A DNA stretch of 64,000 nt from Methanosarcina sp. DH2 (GTDB lineage Archaea > Halobacteriota > Methanosarcinia > Methanosarcinales > Methanosarcinaceae): positions 86,175 through 150,174 of the forward strand of contig NZ_WJBI01000016.1 in assembly GCF_020804225.1 (NCBI RefSeq), read 5' to 3'. Under the pieces are notes generated by a model. The model worked only from the letters and a program-made list of their open reading frames with translations. It did no database searches and was not told the origin of the DNA. Both the position numbers and the translations under genes were made by a program. Positions 45,034 to 53,509 of the stretch are shown in pieces (position 1 is the first letter of the stretch; each line of letters begins with the position of its first letter).

Positions 45034-48000
45034 ATGGTTTTTTCAGAATTTGCTTTAGGCTTTCTTACCAACTTGATATATGATTCTTCTAAGAAAATCC
45101 CTGAAGAAATTTCTGATATTTTCTCAAAAGTTTATGATAAAGCGATTGAAGAGTTTTCAAATAAGCACTATAAATTGAATGGAATACAGATTGATACATT
45201 TTTTCATCAGAAAAACGTGGAAATAGCAATCAAAAAATATCTGAAAAACCCGGATAAGCTTGATTGTTCAAATGTTTTAATTCAAGAGTTTTTTGAATTA
45301 TTCGATGAGGAAGATTTCTCCCGCGAAGACGCAAATTTAATCTTAAGCACTTTTTTTGAAATTATAGATGCCGAGATCGAGAAATATCCTGAGCTTATAA
45401 TATATCTTGATCATTACTTAGCAAAACTAACATTTTGTGAGGTTCAAGAGACAAATCAAGGAGTTCAGGAGTTATCTCAAGACGTCAAAGAAATCTCGCA
45501 AACAGTTCAGAAAATACACAAAGTGATTAATGAAAGTAGAGCGGATCAAAGTAGAAAAGAATTAGACATAGATTTCGATGAATCAATTAAAAAATACTTG
45601 AACAAAATAATAGAGGAAGAAGGCAAAAACGGAATTAGTGAAGTCTATACCGAACTTTCAGCCAAAGAAATTTTGCCAATAACCCTCAAATTCCGCAATG
45701 AGGAAAACGATAAAACGCAAGATTTTGAGGTTATTGAGCTTGTTGAAAAAGAAGAGAAACTCATCATTTCCGGGGAATCAGGCTCAGGAAAAACAACTAC
45801 GCTTAGATGGTTAAACTTTACTTTTGCCACAAAGTATCTGGAAAATAAAGAGTGTAGCATTCCTTTATATGTTGAACTGAATTCATATAAAAAGGGTTCA
45901 TTTTACGATTATTTTAAGCGTCAAATAAAGAAAAAAGGTTTATCTGAGACAACTCTCAAAACTCTCCTTGAAGGAAAAGTCATTATCCTGCTTGATGGTC
46001 TTGACCTGCTCTCACCTACCGAAAATTTCTTCCCTTATGATGAAATTTCCGATTTTTTCTCCGATTACAGCAATTGCCAAATCATTATATCTTCAAGGCC
46101 TGGCTTTTTTGAAAGCATTAGAAGGGATTTCAAAGTCTCAGAGCTGGAAAAACTTACCGATGAAAAAATCCAGATATTCATCGAGAAATATGTTGAGGAA
46201 AAAGAACTCGCAAATACTCTCAAAAACAAAATCCTTAACAATCAACAGCTAAAATCCATACTCTCAATTCCGATGATGCTTTACATTGCCATCAAAGTTG
46301 CGATAGGGAGAAAAGACCAATCCGATGATTTACTTCCTTCAAACCGTTCTGAATTGTACGAGGCTTTTATTTCTACTCTTTACAGTCATCAAGAAAAAAA
46401 AGGAAAATATCTCCACGCGGACAGAATACAGATTGAAAATGCTCTTACTGATCTGTATTTTAAACTTCAGTGCAGGAATGAAGTTTCATGCAAATATTCT
46501 GAAACCCTAAAATTTGTCAAAAAAAGCTCTGAAGATCCTATATTCAGAAAAATCAGCCCGCAGGTAATTCTTGAAGATTGCTTCAAACTTGGGACACTTA
46601 ATAAAAATAATAATTATGTATCATATGGAATCCATCAGTCTTTTCAGGAATATTTTGCAGCTATAAAGCTGAAAGAACTTTTTGAAAGTGGATGTGACGT
46701 ATCAGAGTCTTTTAGTCATCCAAAATGGGAAGAAGTCGTGATATTCACCTCTGAAATGCTGAATTCAGATTCTATTGATGAATTTATTGATTTAATGATT
46801 TCAAATGGCGAAATTTTCCTAGCTTCAAAGTGTGCAAATAAAGCAAGTGAAAAAATAAAGGAAAAATTATGTTCTTTGCTTGCCGATAAATTAGATTCTG
46901 CGTATGAGCTGGAAAAAATAAATTCGATTGAAAGCTTGGAAAGGATTGGAATCACTGGGATCAGTGCAATTATCAGAGCCCTGAAAGATAAAGACGTATT
47001 TGTGCGGAGGACTGCGGCAGAATCACTTGGAAACATAAAGTCAGAAAAAGCAGTGAAACCACTAATAAACTTACTGAAAGATGAAGATGGATCTGTACGG
47101 TTTGACGCGGCAGAATCACTTGGGAATATAAAGTCAGAAAAAGCAGTGCAACCATTAATAAACGCACTGAAAGATGAAAATGAAAACGTGCAGTGGAGTG
47201 CAGCAAATGCACTTGGGAATATAAAGTCGGAAAAAGCAGTGCAACCGCTAATAAACTTACTGAAAGATGAAGATTGGTCTGTGCGGTGGAATGCAGCAGA
47301 GGCGCTTGGAAATATTAAGTCGGGAGAAGCAGTGCAGCCGCTAATAAACTTGCTGAATGATGAAGATGAACGTGTGCGGGATAATGCGATAAGGACACTG
47401 GGAAATATGAAGTCTGAAACCGCCGTGCAGCCACTAATAAACTTAGTGGAAAATGGGGATCCATATGTAAGGCAGAGTGCGGCAGAGGCACTTGCGAATA
47501 TCAAATCTAAGACAGCCGTGCAGCTAATAATCAATGCACTGAAAGATGAAGATTCATTTGTGCGGGGGAATGTAACAGAGGCACTTGGAAATATCAAGGC
47601 TGAGACAGCCGTGCAGCCGCTAATAAACTCACTGAAAGATGAAGATTCATATGTGAGATGGAATGCAGCAGAGGCACTTGGAAATATAAAGGCTGAGACA
47701 GCCGTGCAACCGCTAATAAACTCACTGAAAGATGAAGATTCATATGTGAGGTGGAATGCAGCAGAGGCACTTGGAAATATAAAGGCTGAGACAGCCGTGC
47801 AGCCGCTAATAAACTCACTGAAAGATGAAGATGTGCGGTGGAATGCGGCAGATGCACTAAGAAAAATTTGTACAATCAAAAATAAAAAGCAGCTGGAAGA
47901 TCTACTGGGATCAGATCATGAATTTTCAGTTAACACGGCATTTGAAATCCTCTATGAGATCGAAAAAAAAGAAAAATCAGAACCTCTTTTGTTTAAAGAT

Positions 48001-48495
48001 CTCAAGAAAAGAAGCAAAATAACTCCAAAATACAATATATTTGTCAGTTCGGTGCAGAAGGAGCTTGAAAACGAGCGTGTAATCATTAAGGATCTTATGG
48101 AAAACGATCCTTTCCTTTCAGAACATTATACCTCTTTACTCTACGAGTATGAACCTGCTTATCCAGAAAAAACACTGGAAGGTTGTTTGAATGCCCTAAA
48201 TCGTTGTCAGGTTTATTTGCTCATTGTCGGGATGAAATATGGTACTCTTGTAGGAGAAATTTCTATAACTCACAGAGAATACCTCTATGCAAAGGAGAAA
48301 GGTTTTCCTATTCTTGTTTTCATCAAAGGTGAAAGGAACATAGAACGTGAGCAGGGAACTGAAGCCTTGCTCAGAGAAATTGAATCTGAAGACTTCAAGT
48401 ACAAGAGATTCAGGAATGTCATCGAGCTCAAAAATGAAGTTAATGAATCCCTGAAAAAACTACTTCAGGACGAAGACAAATTTTTAAGAATCTAA
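45034..48495 (+). CDS. NACHT-HEAT STAND protein with C-terminal DUF4062-like domain, B
   Basis: A 1153-residue NLR-like protein. Residues 1-170 are a helical N-terminal domain ending in a short coiled coil (NQGVQELSQDVKEISQTVQK). The NACHT domain has Walker A SGESGSGKTTTLRWLN at about 246-260 and Walker B IILLDGLDLL at about 316-325. About 10 HEAT repeats of 31 residues follow at about 635-945. Residues about 1000-1150 resemble DUF4062 (YNIFVSSVQKELENERVIIK; CQVYLLIVGMKYGTLVGEIS), a domain found at ends of NTPase and defence-like proteins. The NACHT part is a clear paralogue of the gene at 38412. ATG 45034 follows aaggg five bases away; TTG 45016 is another option. Likely an immune sensor with an effector. 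Confidence 0.86.
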   Translation: MVFSEFALGFLTNLIYDSSKKIPEEISDIFSKVYDKAIEEFSNKHYKLNGIQIDTFFHQKNVEIAIKKYLKNPDKLDCSNVLIQEFFELFDEEDFSREDANLILSTFFEIIDAEIEKYPELIIYLDHYLAKLTFCEVQETNQGVQELSQDVKEISQTVQKIHKVINESRADQSRKELDIDFDESIKKYLNKIIEEEGKNGISEVYTELSAKEILPITLKFRNEENDKTQDFEVIELVEKEEKLIISGESGSGKTTTLRWLNFTFATKYLENKECSIPLYVELNSYKKGSFYDYFKRQIKKKGLSETTLKTLLEGKVIILLDGLDLLSPTENFFPYDEISDFFSDYSNCQIIISSRPGFFESIRRDFKVSELEKLTDEKIQIFIEKYVEEKELANTLKNKILNNQQLKSILSIPMMLYIAIKVAIGRKDQSDDLLPSNRSELYEAFISTLYSHQEKKGKYLHADRIQIENALTDLYFKLQCRNEVSCKYSETLKFVKKSSEDPIFRKISPQVILEDCFKLGTLNKNNNYVSYGIHQSFQEYFAAIKLKELFESGCDVSESFSHPKWEEVVIFTSEMLNSDSIDEFIDLMISNGEIFLASKCANKASEKIKEKLCSLLADKLDSAYELEKINSIESLERIGITGISAIIRALKDKDVFVRRTAAESLGNIKSEKAVKPLINLLKDEDGSVRFDAAESLGNIKSEKAVQPLINALKDENENVQWSAANALGNIKSEKAVQPLINLLKDEDWSVRWNAAEALGNIKSGEAVQPLINLLNDEDERVRDNAIRTLGNMKSETAVQPLINLVENGDPYVRQSAAEALANIKSKTAVQLIINALKDEDSFVRGNVTEALGNIKAETAVQPLINSLKDEDSYVRWNAAEALGNIKAETAVQPLINSLKDEDSYVRWNAAEALGNIKAETAVQPLINSLKDEDVRWNAADALRKICTIKNKKQLEDLLGSDHEFSVNTAFEILYEIEKKEKSEPLLFKDLKKRSKITPKYNIFVSSVQKELENERVIIKDLMENDPFLSEHYTSLLYEYEPAYPEKTLEGCLNALNRCQVYLLIVGMKYGTLVGEISITHREYLYAKEKGFPILVFIKGERNIEREQGTEALLREIESEDFKYKRFRNVIELKNEVNESLKKLLQDEDKFLRI
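47581..47853 (+). repeat. Near-identical 93-bp repeats within the HEAT region of gene B
   Basis: Units start at 47581, 47674 and 47767. The first two differ at only 3 of 93 bases, and the third is identical to them in long runs before being cut short. Each codes one HEAT repeat (ALGNIKAETAVQPLINSLKD). Such low divergence shows very recent duplication or gene conversion. Confidence 0.93.
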
Positions 48496-48506
48496 TTTTT
48501 TTTCAC

Positions 48507-48872
48507 TTATTCCATCAGTTCCGTATCCTCATGCGAATACGCCGGCGCACAGCAGCAAAGAATCTTCAGCGGCGTGTTTTCTGTATTTTGAATCCTGTGC
48601 GGAATTTCCGGTGGAATACAGATAGTATCCCCTACTTTGACTTCGAATTCTCCCGAACCGAGTGTCATTATCCCGCTGCCTTCCGTAATGTAATAGATTT
48701 CTTCGGCTATCGCGTGTTTGTGGAGCAGTGTTTTCCCTCCGGCAGGCACAGTGGCTTCGGCAAGGCTCTGCCTGGAGTCGCCGTGGAGTGAGGGGTGCAT
48801 GAGTTCGCGGATGATTGACCCGTCCTTTGTAATGTAGGGTTCTACCTTTTCGTATCTGGTTTTTAGCTGCAT
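48507..48872 (-). CDS. Small cupin-domain protein
   Basis: A 121-residue single cupin barrel. Metal-binding cupin motif 1 is LHKHAIAEEIYYITEGSGIM near 53-72 (the two His and the Glu) and motif 2 is CIPPEIPHRIQNT near 87-99. It could be an isomerase, dioxygenase or a sensing protein; a CCC triplet (ILCCCAP) near the end is unusual. ATG 48872. It converges on the second NACHT-HEAT gene with only 11 bp between the stop codons. Confidence 0.88.
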   Translation of the reverse strand: MQLKTRYEKVEPYITKDGSIIRELMHPSLHGDSRQSLAEATVPAGGKTLLHKHAIAEEIYYITEGSGIMTLGSGEFEVKVGDTICIPPEIPHRIQNTENTPLKILCCCAPAYSHEDTELME

Positions 48873-48913
48873 TCAGAAATACTGAAACTGGCAACTATAT
48901 AATTATTATTCTT

Positions 48914-49570
48914 TTAAAGGGGAGGTGAAGGTTCATCTTCCTGCAAGAATTCGGAAAAGAGTAATGGGCAGTCAGGGATTTTTTCGGCATCTATCATAAT
49001 CAAATTAAGATAGAAAGGTCCCCCGCGTTTAACATCTATAGGAGTGGGATCGACAAATTCCTGAATGTCAGCAGGATGCTCGAGATAAAACCTTTCAAGT
49101 TCCGGGCGATTCAAATTTTCTTTGCAGGGAAGACCCACAGCATAAATTTTAGAATCTAAAAGGTCCTTGGCTCCTGCATCCAGAACAAGTGCAAAAAAGG
49201 AGTATAGCCCATGAGGCAGATCAAGCATGTATCTGGTGTCTGCATCAAGCTCGGATAATAAAAGGTTCTGAGTCATTTTCCTGTACACCATCAAAAGCAA
49301 CACCTTATCTTCGGAAAGGAGTTCCTGAACCGTATCTGGCAGGAAAAGGTTCCCGAAGACAAACTCGTACTCTTCATAAGTCGAAGCCGTAAAATCATTT
49401 CTAACAAACAGCAGACCGTCCTGATCCGAGAGAGAATAACCCATATTACCCTGAAGATCGATTATCGGATATTTTCCTGCAGAGGTATCTTCCCAGAACT
49501 TTTCAAGAGCTCTGTCCTCTATTCGGGACAAAAGGTGTATACACTTTCCAACAACAATGCCTTCCAACAC
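48914..49570 (-). CDS. Unrecognised 218-residue protein
   Basis: A soluble mixed alpha/beta protein (LEGIVVGKCIHLLSRIEDRA at the start; GGPFYLNLIMIDAEKIPDCP near the end). A hydrophobic segment near 120-135 (LPHGLYSFFALVLDAG) is too short for a secure membrane helix. No motifs are recognised. Start is GTG 49570 or TTG 49567 after gggggg. Its upstream neighbour on the minus strand is the SRPBCC gene. Confidence 0.7.
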   Translation of the reverse strand: MLEGIVVGKCIHLLSRIEDRALEKFWEDTSAGKYPIIDLQGNMGYSLSDQDGLLFVRNDFTASTYEEYEFVFGNLFLPDTVQELLSEDKVLLLMVYRKMTQNLLLSELDADTRYMLDLPHGLYSFFALVLDAGAKDLLDSKIYAVGLPCKENLNRPELERFYLEHPADIQEFVDPTPIDVKRGGPFYLNLIMIDAEKIPDCPLLFSEFLQEDEPSPPL

Positions 49571-49942
49571 TAAACCCCCCTGATGCTGCGGCTATTTTTA
49601 GCCAGATTTTCCCGGGCACAAAAACCCGCTTGTCGGATCAAAAGTCATAGAATATTAATCCCCGAGTAATATATAAAGAACATTATATAAATGTATGAGT
49701 ATGAAAACCTGACCAAATAATTCAGGCTTCCAGATAACAAATGCAAAACGCGAATCCAGACATAAACTCAAATGTAAACTCAGATGCAAAATCAAATGCA
49801 AATTCGGATACAAATTCAGATGCAAATCCAGGCAAAAAAGATGAATTCAAAAATAAATGCACAGCTGGAGAGAAGGAAAAATCAGTTTATAGATCCATTT
49901 ATTATAAATTAGCCCTTTATTAAAAATTGAGTTTTTAGAGGC
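49571..49942. other. Intergenic region with Asn/Ser-coding repeats
   Basis: At 49755-49840 the plus strand runs through a degenerate repeat of aaattcagatgca-like words; a frame from ATG 49741 would give 60 residues of DINSNVNSDAKSNANSDTNS type. It has no SD and is most probably minisatellite DNA rather than a gene. Confidence 0.5.
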
Positions 49943-50386
49943 TCATTTGATCTTTTCTGCCCTTTTTTTAAGGGCATTGTTCAGATCCTGAAAACTGCGT
50001 GTTGTACCTTTGTCTATAGACCATGAGGCGCTGATAATAGGAATTGCAATTCCATTGAATATCTCTTTCTGAATAAAATGTACTTTATGACCTGAAATTT
50101 CTTCGAGGATGAAACTGTGCTCCCCATCGAGCAGCCCGGGGAAAAAAAAACTTCCTTTCCAGGTGAGCTCTTTTCTTGGCTCCAGGCGAATTATTCTCGG
50201 GTGAAGGGTCACGCCTTTTTTTTCCCACTCCGGCTTCATATGGACTTTAATTTTACTCCCTACCTTTGCCTCCCCGCTGATTTCCCTTATATAAGGGTTC
50301 CACTGGGGATAGGCTGCAAAATCCATAAGTATCTGCCAGATGCGGTCCGCAGAAGCGAAGATTTCAATTTCTGTGCTGACTTCTTT
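49943..50386 (-). CDS. SRPBCC (START-like) ligand-binding domain protein, start unclear
   Basis: Helix-grip protein of the polyketide cyclase/START-like family, binding hydrophobic ligands. The recognisable part includes IFASADRIWQILMDFAAYPQ, WNPYIREISGEAKVGSK and the C-terminal DLNNALKKRAEKIK helix. ATG 50326 would delete the first strand and helix of the fold. The frame is open and family-like up to about 50386 (GLKKEVSTEIEIFASADRIW), with gaggag placed correctly, but no ATG, GTG or TTG is found there before an in-frame TAG. Either an ATC codon is used, the start codon was mutated, or there is a sequence error. Coordinates include this extension. Confidence 0.7.
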   Translation of the reverse strand, partial: KEVSTEIEIFASADRIWQILMDFAAYPQWNPYIREISGEAKVGSKIKVHMKPEWEKKGVTLHPRIIRLEPRKELTWKGSFFFPGLLDGEHSFILEEISGHKVHFIQKEIFNGIAIPIISASWSIDKGTTRSFQDLNNALKKRAEKIK

Positions 50387-50775
50387 TTTTAACCCGATGG
50401 TTGCAACTCCTCTTTCGCTTTTCCTGTTATTCTCAATCTATCGAAGGCAAACTTATTAACCCTGCTTATTTGAACCGAGAGTCAGAGAGATAATAGTAAA
50501 AAGAAGATCCGGGATATACGTTCAGTTAGCTCACTCTGTTGATCGTTAGGTTTGATTGTTAGGTTAGATCGCTCGGTTAACTCATTAAGTCAACTCATTC
50601 AACTGATCGTTAAGTTAAATTGTTAAATTACATGTTAAGGCTACATCGTTAAGGCTATATCATTACATATCACTAAGTTAGCTCACTCAGTCGTTATTCC
50701 AGACCTGGTCAAAAGTCATTTACTTAAAGTCCTTTACTTAAAGTCCTTTACTTAAAGTCCTTTACTTAAAGTCCT
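50387..50775. other. Intergenic region with tandem repeats
   Basis: Two kinds of repeats are seen. At 50520-50700 a degenerate family of gttaagtt/gttaggtt and ctcactcag words runs without fixed phase. At 50719-50776 the 14-base unit tttacttaaagtcc is present in four copies, the last running into the stop region of the PHP gene. No gene is supported. Confidence 0.65.
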
Positions 50776-51450
50776 TTAAAACTTTCCGAATAATTTCCTC
50801 TTCAGTTTTCGTTTTACGCTTCCTGACATCTGCTCAAGAATAATTGGAGCGGGTGTGCTTCTCCCTGCAGGGGCAACTTTTCCTTCCCTTATTGCCCTGA
50901 GAACTGCTTCGACTGTGTTTTCAGAGGCGTCAATTTCAGTGTATGCTTGACCTACCATTTCGGGAATATGAGAATCACTTCCAGCAACGCCTGGAATTCC
51001 AAGCCTTTTTGCCTCGGTTAAAGCTTTCCTGTTGGCTCCGTTAAAAAGGCAGCGAGAATTGAAGACTTCAACTGCATCTATATCAAGGCCCTCAAAACTT
51101 CCTATCCCGTGGGAACTGCTCTTGAAAGGGTGGGGGATGATAATCGTGCCTCCAAGTTTTCTTGCCTGGAGGATCGTTTCTTCCGGGCTTAACAAAGGCT
51201 CAATATTTTCCCTGATCCCAAGAACCAGGATATGCCCTTTTGAAGAACTTACTTCCATCCCTGGAATGACTGTGATTTCAAGACCAAGGTCCATGGCTTT
51301 TTTCGCACAGGCAAGCCCGCCTTCAACCGTATCGTGGTCACAGATAGCAAATCCGTCAAGTCCTTTTTTCAGGGCAATCTCAAGGATATTCTCATGGCTT
51401 GAATTGCTATCTCTTGAATGGCTGGAATGTACGTGAAGATCGAATTTCAT
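50776..51450 (-). CDS. PHP-domain phosphoesterase
   Basis: A 224-residue metal-dependent phosphoesterase of the PHP family. Motifs are all present: LHVHSSHSRDS near 5-15, ICDHDTVEG near 35-43, IPGMEVSSSKGHILVLGI near 61-78, IPHPFKSSS near 103-111 and GSDSHIPEMVG near 155-165. It would cleave phosphomonoesters or nucleotides; some relatives act on 5'-phosphorylated oligonucleotides or histidinol phosphate. ATG 51450 is the start; a TATA box at 51473-51487 places the transcript start at the start codon, so the mRNA is probably leaderless. Longer frames upstream are untranslated sequence. Confidence 0.9.
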   Translation of the reverse strand: MKFDLHVHSSHSRDSNSSHENILEIALKKGLDGFAICDHDTVEGGLACAKKAMDLGLEITVIPGMEVSSSKGHILVLGIRENIEPLLSPEETILQARKLGGTIIIPHPFKSSSHGIGSFEGLDIDAVEVFNSRCLFNGANRKALTEAKRLGIPGVAGSDSHIPEMVGQAYTEIDASENTVEAVLRAIREGKVAPAGRSTPAPIILEQMSGSVKRKLKRKLFGKF

Positions 51451-51472
51451 GCTAATATAAAAATGCGGGATG

Positions 51473-51487
51473 AATTTATATAAATTT
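51473..51487 (-). promoter_or_regulatory. TATA promoter of the PHP gene
   Basis: Sequence aaatttatataaatt on the minus strand, 23-37 bases before the ATG at 51450. Confidence 0.6.
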
Positions 51488-51721
51488 TGAAACGGAAACG
51501 AAAAAGAGAAAAAGAAAGGAGGCAGGGACGTGACACAGTGTTTTAGATCAAATAAGAAATGGGTGAAAAAATAATGTGAAAAAATAATTAACGAACGGCT
51601 TAGATGTGGGATCTCAGGATAGCTTGCTTCACATTCAAGATTAGAGGTATTGGCTCCAGAAAAAAAATCCGTCCGCATTCTTATTTAGGGCAGGAAAAAA
51701 TAAAAGCATTTCGTTTGAGTA

Positions 51722-51830
51722 CGAACAAATTTAGGTTTAAACATGGGTAAATTTAGACTTAAACATGGATAAATAAACATGGATAAATAAACATAGATAA
51801 ATAAACATGGATAAATTTAGATTTAACGTA
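51722..51830. repeat. 14-bp-type tandem repeat
   Basis: Degenerate copies of aaacatggataaat and of a longer variant with ttagatttaaacat run from 51722 to 51830. Confidence 0.75.
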
Positions 51831-51965
51831 CGGATTGAGAAAGGAGGATCAAAATAGCTGCATCAGGATAAACAAGCAGAAAGAAGTGAAAGGAGGAAAT
51901 TACGAACGGGCAAATGCATATAAAAAATCTGGTGTAGGGGTAGTTTAGGATATTAGGAGGGTCTG

Positions 51966-52010
51966 ATGTCTTCAGTAGACGCCCGTTCGCAGATAAACAA
52001 ACGACTTTAG
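51966..52010 (+). CDS. Possible 14-codon mini-gene or truncated gene start
   Basis: ATG 51966 opens MSSVDARSQINKRL and stops with TAG at 52008. A strong aggagg lies at 51955-51960, five bases before the start, and a TATA-like catataaaaa at about 51917-51926 suits transcription starting near 51945. All signals are in order, yet the product is only 14 residues. It may be a leader peptide, a tiny protein or the beginning of a gene lost by deletion. Confidence 0.35.
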   Translation: MSSVDARSQINKRL

Positions 52011-52222
52011 GGTATAAATGTCTTTCGTAGTTATACGAACAATATTCAGGTTAGATAGAAAAATTTTCGGAAAAGAAAAATATTGGTAAATATAAGGGCA
52101 ATATACCAACGATTTTTATAGAATTGGAAAGTCTTATTATTTCCCCATACCGCCTGAAAAAGCACCATAAGTGTTATTTAACATTATTCGTCTCGATTCA
52201 ACAGCATAAACGTTATTCAACT

Positions 52223-53509
52223 TTATTCGTCCCGATTCAGTTCCAGAGATCTTATCCTGCTGATTACCTCTGTCCTGGCTTCATAGTCCACTGAAATTCG
52301 TTCTCCATACTCAACCCTGTGAACAATACCCTCTTCGTACAGCCAGGAGAGAATTGACATCCCTTTTTCCGAGTTTGGAAGGGAAAAAGAGTAGAAAGAC
52401 CATGCAGGAAGGTGTTTGATTATTTCGGCTTTTAATTCCTGCATACCAGCCTTTTCTTTTGCGGAAACAAACACGGGATTTGGAGCCATATAACCTATTT
52501 CTTCCATAACAGCTTCAAGTTCGGATGCCTTAAGCAAATCGGTCTTGTTAAGCACCGTGATTACCGGAATACCCTGAATGCGGTCCCAGAGAGTATCGTG
52601 AGCTGTGGAAAGTTTTTGCAGGATTATCTCAGGTTTTTCGCTTACATCGACTACAAGCAAGATAAGGTCTGAAAGAAAGATCTCATCGAGAGTGGATTTG
52701 AAGGCGTCAACCAGCCAATGCGGAAGCTCTTCTATAAACCCTACGGTATCTGTCAAAAGAGCCTTTCTTCCTCCCAGGTCAAGTGCCCGGGTAGTCGGCA
52801 CAAGGGTTGTAAAAAGCATATTCTGTGCTTCAACGCTTTCGTCAACAATAGAATTAAAGAGAGTGCTTTTTCCGGCATTGGTATAACCTGCAAGGGAGAC
52901 AAGAGAAAAGCCCTTCCTGTGCCGAAACTCCCGAAGAGACTCATCGTCTTTTTCTGCAGACTCAAGTTCACTTTCAATTCTTGTTATCCTTTTCTTCAGG
53001 CCCTGTTCATAAGCGTCCTCATAGTCTCCAAGCCCCATGAAACCTGCCTTTTCCTCTTTTTTCAGAATGGAAACAATAGCTCTTGCCCTGGGGACCTCGT
53101 ATCTTAGCCTCGCAAGTTCAACCTGCAACTTGGATCTGCGTGTGGTAGCTCTTTTTGCAAAGATCTCAAGGATAAGCTGGAACTTGTCTATAACCTGGCA
53201 CCTGCAGATTTCCGAGATATTGAAAAGCTGAATTGTAGAGAGTTTGTTATAAAAGATGACCTTTTCAGCCCTCTTTATTCTCACAAGTTCGGCAAGCTCC
53301 TCTATCTTTCCTCTCCCCAGTTGATACTTGGAATCCGGAAACCTTATCTGCGTAAGCTCCCCAACAGGAACATAGCCTGCAGCCTTTGTAAGTTCCCTGA
53401 GTTCCTCAAAGAGATATTCGCTGCGTTCAGGATCAGCCCGCGGGTTTGTTCTTTTTACAAGAATTACCCTGTTTTCGGTTTCTATTTTTTGTTCTGCCGG
53501 AATTTTCAC
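52223..53509 (-). CDS. hflX: GTPase HflX
   Basis: Ribosome-associated GTPase that splits stalled 70S-type ribosomes during stress. The 428 residues have the N-terminal HflX domain (FPDSKYQLGRGKIEELAELV near 59-78), a coiled linker (about 150-190), and the G domain: G1 AGYTNAGKSTLFN near 206-218, G3 DTVGFIEELP near 253-262 and G4 VLNKTDLL near 317-324. A short C-terminal domain follows. GTG 53509 overlaps the stop of the upstream gene by 4 bp (GTGA), so the two are coupled in translation. Confidence 0.94.
   Translation of the reverse strand: MKIPAEQKIETENRVILVKRTNPRADPERSEYLFEELRELTKAAGYVPVGELTQIRFPDSKYQLGRGKIEELAELVRIKRAEKVIFYNKLSTIQLFNISEICRCQVIDKFQLILEIFAKRATTRRSKLQVELARLRYEVPRARAIVSILKKEEKAGFMGLGDYEDAYEQGLKKRITRIESELESAEKDDESLREFRHRKGFSLVSLAGYTNAGKSTLFNSIVDESVEAQNMLFTTLVPTTRALDLGGRKALLTDTVGFIEELPHWLVDAFKSTLDEIFLSDLILLVVDVSEKPEIILQKLSTAHDTLWDRIQGIPVITVLNKTDLLKASELEAVMEEIGYMAPNPVFVSAKEKAGMQELKAEIIKHLPAWSFYSFSLPNSEKGMSILSWLYEEGIVHRVEYGERISVDYEARTEVISRIRSLELNRDE

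Larger units (their letters stand above)
51488..52222. other. Long intergenic region with tandem repeat and a hidden mini-ORF
   Basis: Contains a repeat (aaacatggataaat, 51722-51830), an inverted pair cgaacgggc/gcccgttcg (51903-51911 and 51981-51989), and a short reading frame with good signals (separate entry). No larger gene is supported. Confidence 0.6.

Noticed and set aside
46716..47879. Long open frame opposite the HEAT region of NACHT protein B
   Set aside because: A shadow of the 93-bp repeat; the sense strand has the coherent HEAT protein, and the antisense product is repetitive Ser/Ala/Phe-rich sequence.
49741..49923. Asn/Ser-rich 60-codon frame
   Set aside because: Low-complexity repeat DNA without an SD; nothing suggests selection on the protein.
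50719..50776. CRISPR-like array
   Set aside because: Units are directly adjacent with no spacers; this is a simple tandem repeat, as are all other arrays in the window.
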